Below, one piece after another: positions 59,912 to 64,000 of a DNA stretch of 64,000 nt. Source of the DNA: Marinicella litoralis (lineage in GTDB: Bacteria; Pseudomonadota; Gammaproteobacteria; Xanthomonadales; Marinicellaceae); NCBI RefSeq assembly GCF_002591915.1, contig NZ_NIHB01000001.1:1044337-1108336 (forward strand), read 5' to 3'. Each line of letters starts with the position of its first letter. The stretch's first letter is position 1. The notes beneath the pieces were generated by a model, which did not search any database, was not told the DNA's origin, and was given only the letters and a program-made list of their open reading frames with translations. The position numbers were made by a program, and so were the translations under genes.

Positions 59912-61441
59912 ATGTCTATTAAATTATTCAAAACAGTGCTAATGTGGTTGCTAATCATGTTATTGGTTGCTATAGGTTTTACATTGTTTTGGCTCAACAA
60001 TGAGGTCAATAAATTTTGGGGTGCACACACAGAAGTAGTCAATCCTGACCTGTTTATAAATCCGCAAGTGCATATGGCCCTCACCAATGTCAATGTGTTA
60101 TCTGTGGATGGTGAACGAATGATTCCCAATCAAACTGTAGTGATCAACCAAGGTCTCATCGAGTCAGTGGGTGCTGATTTCAATGTTACTGCTGGAATTG
60201 AAATGATCGATGCAAACGGCCAATTCTTAATCCCTGGCTTAATCGATTCTCACGTTCATTTGTGGCAAAGTCCTAATGATTTATTATTGTACTTGGCCAA
60301 CGGTGTTACCCATGTCAGGGAAATGAACGGCAGCGAAGAACATTTAAATTGGAAATCTGAAGTGACTGCAGGTCGCCCTGGTCCCGATTTGTTTGTGGCT
60401 TCCAGACGGCACAACAACAGTGGTTTAATCAAAGGCTGGTTCAACCGTTGGACTGCAAAAATGAACAACGCACATGATGTGGATGAAATTGAATCAGATA
60501 CATTAATCTTGAAGAATAAAGGCTATGATGCGATTAAAATTTATACATTTCTTGATAAAAAATTTTTCCAGGCCTTCAATCGGGCTGCTCCCAGAATAGG
60601 AATGAAGTTACTAGGCCACATACCAATCTCAATGGAACTGTCAAAGGTTTGGGGTTCGAACTTGAAAGAATTGGCGCACATTGAAGAACTGGTGAAAGCT
60701 TTGGATCGTGAATTTGGCGGTTATGACAGTCATTCGGCCGAATCATTTTTAGCTTTTGTTGAACAACGCAGTGACGAAGTGGTGTCGCAGTTACTTAAAA
60801 ATGACATGGCGGTGGTATCTACTTTGAATTTAGTGGAAAGTTTTGCGGGCCAAAAAGCAGATATTTCAAACGCGCTCCATGGGGTTGATTTGGGCTTTGT
60901 TAATCCCGGAATCATCGAAGCAACAGTTCCTGCAATTCGCGTAATGGGTTGGTTACCTGAAGTCAATATATATCGTTTACCTGCAGATTATCCTGCTGTT
61001 CGCAAGGAGGGAAATCAAGTGTATTGGAAAGCTTATGCACATGCACACAAAATATTATTGTATGCCATGGCCGCCAAAGGCGTTCGGGTGTTGGCAGGAA
61101 CCGATGCCAATGTACCTGTCATGGTGCCGGGTTTTTCATTGCACAATGAATTGTTGTCGTTGACCCAAGCGGGCATGAATCAAGCACAGGCGTTACGATC
61201 TGCCACCAGCGAACCAGCGAAGTGGATGAACCTTAAAATAGGCAGTGTACAATCAGGCTATCAAGCAGATTTGTTGCTGCTTGATGCCAACCCACTGCTT
61301 GATATTGAAAATACCCAGAAAATTAAGGCTGTGATCAATAATGGTCGATTGTATGAGCATCAACAATTGGAGGTCATGTTAAATGCTGTAAGGGCTGCCA
61401 ATGATCACAGCCGCAAACAATCAATAGCTGGTTTCGAATAG
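59912..61441 (+). CDS. Membrane-anchored amidohydrolase family protein
   Basis: The 509-residue protein starts with a membrane anchor (LMWLLIMLLVAIGFTLFWL region, about residues 10-30). The metal-binding HxH is in LIDSHVHLWQSP. GYDAIKIYTFLD has the Lys expected to be carbamylated, HIPIS and AHIEEL supply further His, and LAGTDANVPVM the Asp, as in binuclear amidohydrolases (imidazolonepropionase/prolidase-like). It hydrolyses a cyclic amide, ester or dipeptide; the substrate is not predictable. Under the adjacent AraC regulator by position and by the direct repeat. Confidence 0.88.
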   Translation: MSIKLFKTVLMWLLIMLLVAIGFTLFWLNNEVNKFWGAHTEVVNPDLFINPQVHMALTNVNVLSVDGERMIPNQTVVINQGLIESVGADFNVTAGIEMIDANGQFLIPGLIDSHVHLWQSPNDLLLYLANGVTHVREMNGSEEHLNWKSEVTAGRPGPDLFVASRRHNNSGLIKGWFNRWTAKMNNAHDVDEIESDTLILKNKGYDAIKIYTFLDKKFFQAFNRAAPRIGMKLLGHIPISMELSKVWGSNLKELAHIEELVKALDREFGGYDSHSAESFLAFVEQRSDEVVSQLLKNDMAVVSTLNLVESFAGQKADISNALHGVDLGFVNPGIIEATVPAIRVMGWLPEVNIYRLPADYPAVRKEGNQVYWKAYAHAHKILLYAMAAKGVRVLAGTDANVPVMVPGFSLHNELLSLTQAGMNQAQALRSATSEPAKWMNLKIGSVQSGYQADLLLLDANPLLDIENTQKIKAVINNGRLYEHQQLEVMLNAVRAANDHSRKQSIAGFE

Positions 61442-61499
61442 ATCTAAAAGGAAAAGAGGTAAAACCAGTTATATATATTGGGTTTTACCTCAATCGCAT

Positions 61500-61952
61500 T
61501 TATACCATTGACCACAAATTTTTGATGGTTGGGAATTCAGGTGCAAATAATTCAAACATCAGCCCAAACAGCCAACCGGAAATGGTAAAACCTAGGATGT
61601 ACAAGCCAGTCAATGGAAGCAGTGAATCTGCGAAAAACTGGTAGGTATTGTGATCGACTTTTCCCATCATATTAAATAAAACCACGATTGAAAATAACAA
61701 ACCTGTTATCAAGCCAAAGCGAAAACCATCGGCTAAACTTTCGTTGGGCTTCATGTATAAAAAAGCTGCAAAGCTCAGTGCTGCACCTTGGAGCATCCAT
61801 GTAAGTAAATGTGTCCAGCTGAATAGCTCTACATGAATCAACCAGTTAAAACCGGCATAAATGGTAAATCCTGCTTTGTTTGACATGATTAACTCAATCA
61901 TTATAAACACTGATACAAATGAGAGTGTTGAGAAGACAGCATACTTTTTCAT
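61500..61952 (-). CDS. Small membrane protein with four helices
   Basis: The 150-residue product has four predicted membrane segments (FVSVFIMIELIMSNKAGFTI, LTWMLQGAALSFAAFLYM, ITGLLFSIVVLFNMMG, YILGFTISGWLFGLMF). AGGT lies shortly before the ATG at 61952, preferred over an in-frame start at 62021 that overlaps the palindromic operator. Divergent from the HxlR gene and probably its target. No family is recognised with confidence. Confidence 0.7.
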   Translation of the reverse strand: MKKYAVFSTLSFVSVFIMIELIMSNKAGFTIYAGFNWLIHVELFSWTHLLTWMLQGAALSFAAFLYMKPNESLADGFRFGLITGLLFSIVVLFNMMGKVDHNTYQFFADSLLPLTGLYILGFTISGWLFGLMFELFAPEFPTIKNLWSMV

Positions 61953-61963
61953 GGTAACCTCGA

Positions 61964-62019
61964 TAGCTTGCAAAATGAAAGTAATTCCCAGTTTACTTAA
62001 TAGCTTGCAATTTGCAAGC
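61964..62019. promoter_or_regulatory. Palindrome and half site between HxlR and membrane protein genes
   Basis: GCTTGCAATTTGCAAGC (62003-62019) is a perfect 17-base palindrome around a central T. The half site TAGCTTGCAA recurs at 61964-61973. Both lie in the gap between the divergent genes; the palindrome ends 20 bases before the HxlR ATG. HxlR dimers bind such palindromes. Confidence 0.75.
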
Positions 62020-62039
62020 ATTTTGTTTATTATTTGCTC

Positions 62040-62477
62040 ATGACTAAAAACAACACCTACAAATTAACGGTTTGCCCCATGACCTATGTATTGGAAATAC
62101 TGGGCGATAAATGGAGTTTTTTGATTATTCGTGACATGTTGTTCAAGGGTTGTTGTCGCTATAAACAATTTATTGACAGTGATGAAGGGGTGGCCACCAA
62201 TATCCTGGCCGATCGATTAAAAAAGCTCACCAAACATGGACTGATCACTCAATGTAAAGACCCTGAAAATGGCCGTCAAAAGCTGTATCATTTGACTGAA
62301 AAGGGTTTGGACCTGATTCCATCCATTTTACAACTGGTCAAGTGGAGCGGACATTATGATTGTAATACTGTTTTGTCTGAAAAAATCATGCATTATTTGA
62401 ATGAGCGTTTTGATGAAGCGGTTGAAATCGTCCGGAACGAATATTTAAACAACCGCCATCAGCCTGATCAGACATGA
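62040..62477 (+). CDS. HxlR family transcriptional regulator
   Basis: The 145-residue protein has a winged helix typical of HxlR: CPMTYVLEILGDKWSFLIIR followed by RYKQFIDSDEGVATNILADR, with the winged strand KLYHLTEKGLDLIP. The ATG at 62040 fits the family N-terminus. It probably controls its divergent membrane gene and itself through the palindrome at 62003. Signals for HxlR include aldehydes and electrophiles; here unknown. Convergent with leuB, ending three bases from it. Confidence 0.88.
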   Translation: MTKNNTYKLTVCPMTYVLEILGDKWSFLIIRDMLFKGCCRYKQFIDSDEGVATNILADRLKKLTKHGLITQCKDPENGRQKLYHLTEKGLDLIPSILQLVKWSGHYDCNTVLSEKIMHYLNERFDEAVEIVRNEYLNNRHQPDQT

Positions 62478-62480
62478 TGC

Positions 62481-63548
62481 TCACAAATGATGCAATATCT
62501 CATCGGTAAATGCTTGGGTGCCTACTGCGCGCCTACCCACTTGCATGATGTCCTGAGTTCTAAAACCAGCATCTAAGGTATTTTCAATGGCCTTTTCTAT
62601 GGCATTGGCTTCAGTATGAAGATCAAAAGAATGTCTTAACATCATGGCCAGTGACAAGATTTGTGCCATTGGGTTGGCCTTATTTTGGCCAGCAATGTCT
62701 GGTGCAGATCCTCCCGACGGTTCATACAAACCAAAGCCCTTAGAACTGAAGCTGGCAGATGGCATCATGCCTAAACTACCGGGCAGGGCACTGGCGGCAT
62801 CGGATAGGATGTCTCCAAATAAATTACTGGTGGCAATCACATCGAACTGCGCAGGATTTAAAATCAATTGCATGGCGCAGTTGTCTACCAACATGTGAGT
62901 CAAGGTGATCTCAGGATATTGTTTGGCCACTTGTTGAAAAACTTGCCGCCAAAGTTTTGAAGTATCTAACACATTGGCTTTATCGACAGACACCACTTGT
63001 TGTTTTCTGGTGGCGGCGATTTTGAATGCGTGGTGCGCCACTTGAGCAATTTGATTTTCATCGTATTTGGCTGTATCTTCTGCAATTTTGTAGCCATTTG
63101 CTGTGTATGTGCGTTTTTCTCCAAAATATACATCGCCCAGTAATTCACGCAATATAAGGATTTCATCACAAGCTTCCAAGCGTTCATTTTTCAATGGAGA
63201 GATGTCTTTGAGGGCAGGATAAAATTTGGCAGGTCGACTGTTAATGGCCAGCTTTAAATGATTCCTTAGTGCCAAGATCGAATTGACTTCGCAGTTTTTC
63301 CATTGGGGCTGTTCGGCCGCTTCGATCGGACCTCCGACGGACCCAAATAATACGGCATCACAAACATCAATTAATTGCTTGGTGGCTGTTGGAAAATGAC
63401 TTTTATATTGGCAGTAGGCGGCTCCGCCAATCAGGCCATGTTTGGTGGTAATTTGTGGGGCCACCTGTTGCAGTACCCTTAATGTTTGTGCCATCACTTC
63501 GGGACCAATGCCATCACCTGCCAATACTGCGATTGATGGATTCATCAT
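62481..63548 (-). CDS. leuB: 3-isopropylmalate dehydrogenase
   Basis: The 355-residue enzyme catalyses the third step of leucine synthesis, NAD-dependent oxidation and decarboxylation of 3-isopropylmalate. Signatures are [15 protein letters not shown] at the N-terminus, [15 protein letters not shown] for substrate binding, [11 protein letters not shown], and [20 protein letters not shown] for metal and substrate. [20 protein letters not shown] is the cofactor loop. The start (ATG ATG at 63548) overlaps the leuD stop by four bases. Confidence 0.96.
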   Translation of the reverse strand: MMNPSIAVLAGDGIGPEVMAQTLRVLQQVAPQITTKHGLIGGAAYCQYKSHFPTATKQLIDVCDAVLFGSVGGPIEAAEQPQWKNCEVNSILALRNHLKLAINSRPAKFYPALKDISPLKNERLEACDEILILRELLGDVYFGEKRTYTANGYKIAEDTAKYDENQIAQVAHHAFKIAATRKQQVVSVDKANVLDTSKLWRQVFQQVAKQYPEITLTHMLVDNCAMQLILNPAQFDVIATSNLFGDILSDAASALPGSLGMMPSASFSSKGFGLYEPSGGSAPDIAGQNKANPMAQILSLAMMLRHSFDLHTEANAIEKAIENTLDAGFRTQDIMQVGRRAVGTQAFTDEILHHL

Positions 63549-64000
63549 GACGATGTGCCTAATTGTTGTGGATAATTTATGAACAATTGTCGATTAATCG
63601 ACTGCTTTTTATGCTGCACTGTGGCTGCTTGGTGGCTCATCAAATAATCCAGCTCACTGTGCCCTTGGGTGATGCAGTATTGAAAGAAGGGGTTGAGCAT
63701 AAAATCAAAATGCAGTTGTGCAGTCTTCGCATGAGAATACAGCAAGTCAATTTCTATGGTTTGTGGTGTGAATTTGTTCAATTCGGCCAATTGTTGGCAG
63801 ATGTCGATTGATTGTTCAATTAACACCAACCCATTTTTACGTGCATTGTTGCTGAAAATATCGGCAAATGATGGCGCTATGATGGCTGCAAAACCCAATT
63901 CTTGAATCGCCCACACGGCATGCTCACGCGATGAACCACAGCCAAAATTATCGCCAGTGATTAATACTTTGGCATTCTGATATTGAGGCTGGTTAAGCAC
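63545..64000 (-). CDS. leuD: 3-isopropylmalate dehydratase small subunit (3' part)
   Basis: The 151 residues seen contain the LeuD core: [20 protein letters not shown]-type block (here [20 protein letters not shown]) followed by [20 protein letters not shown]. It works with LeuC to isomerise 2- to 3-isopropylmalate. The gene enters from beyond the window, so its N-terminus is not seen; the ATG at 64000 is not claimed as its start. Translational overlap with leuB indicates a leuCDB-type operon. Confidence 0.93.
   Translation of the reverse strand: MLNQPQYQNAKVLITGDNFGCGSSREHAVWAIQELGFAAIIAPSFADIFSNNARKNGLVLIEQSIDICQQLAELNKFTPQTIEIDLLYSHAKTAQLHFDFMLNPFFQYCITQGHSELDYLMSHQAATVQHKKQSINRQLFINYPQQLGTSS

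Overview
The window reads as a chromosomal segment of a marine-type gammaproteobacterium of moderate to low GC. Recognisable core genes are leuD/leuB, rnr, rlmB, ubiK, alkB, an rhlE-type helicase and a B12-dependent ribonucleotide reductase. Many exported proteins carry a short motif of the form IF-x-x-GF-[DE], usually at the extreme C-terminus. I associate that motif with Marinicella, Wenzhouxiangella and Lysobacter-like bacteria. A Marinicella-like organism is my best guess, but it is an inference from style and not a database match.

Left edge (1-5250): three copies of a REP-associated tyrosine transposase (one intact, two truncated) lie beside a small array of promoterless-looking genes separated by attC-like folding sites. 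No integron integrase is visible, so this looks like a CALIN (cluster of attC sites lacking an integrase). The cassettes encode small, mostly exported proteins of unknown function.

5250-22600: pirin (minus), an exported LVIVD beta-propeller protein, alkB, a membrane acyltransferase, and a three-gene operon (ECF sigma factor, zinc-finger anti-sigma factor with a degenerate VWA-like region, giant exported/membrane protein). These are followed by a methyltransferase, a large exported di-haem (two CxxCH) propeller protein, and two tandem small three-cysteine exported proteins.

22700-36400: a giant hybrid two-component regulator (propeller sensor, kinase, receiver, AraC output) precedes an exported beta-helix-like protein and an SdiA-regulated-type propeller protein. 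Next come a crotonase, a TetR gene divergent from a flavin/PPOX-type gene with two perfect operator palindromes between them, a SnoaL-like protein, an exported modular endonuclease I, and a pair of translationally coupled exported proteins.

36600-57800: nrdJ, a NYN-domain protein and rhlE (all minus), an exported M14 carboxypeptidase and ubiK, then rnr. The rnr-rlmB pair that is commonly adjacent in gammaproteobacteria is split here by about 9.7 kb. The intervening block holds an acyltransferase-like gene, an ECF sigma / Ser-Thr kinase-TPR pair, a phospholipase-C-type phosphoesterase and an exported YadA-head/S74 fibre with a small tagged partner.

57800-64000: a GNAT and a DUF4124-type protein, then a membrane-anchored AraC regulator with an 11-bp direct repeat (21-bp period) in front of an amidohydrolase. 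An HxlR regulator divergent from a small membrane protein follows, with a perfect palindrome between them. The window ends with leuB and the 3' part of leuD on the minus strand.

No rRNA, tRNA or CRISPR was found. All functions are read from motifs by eye; no search was run.
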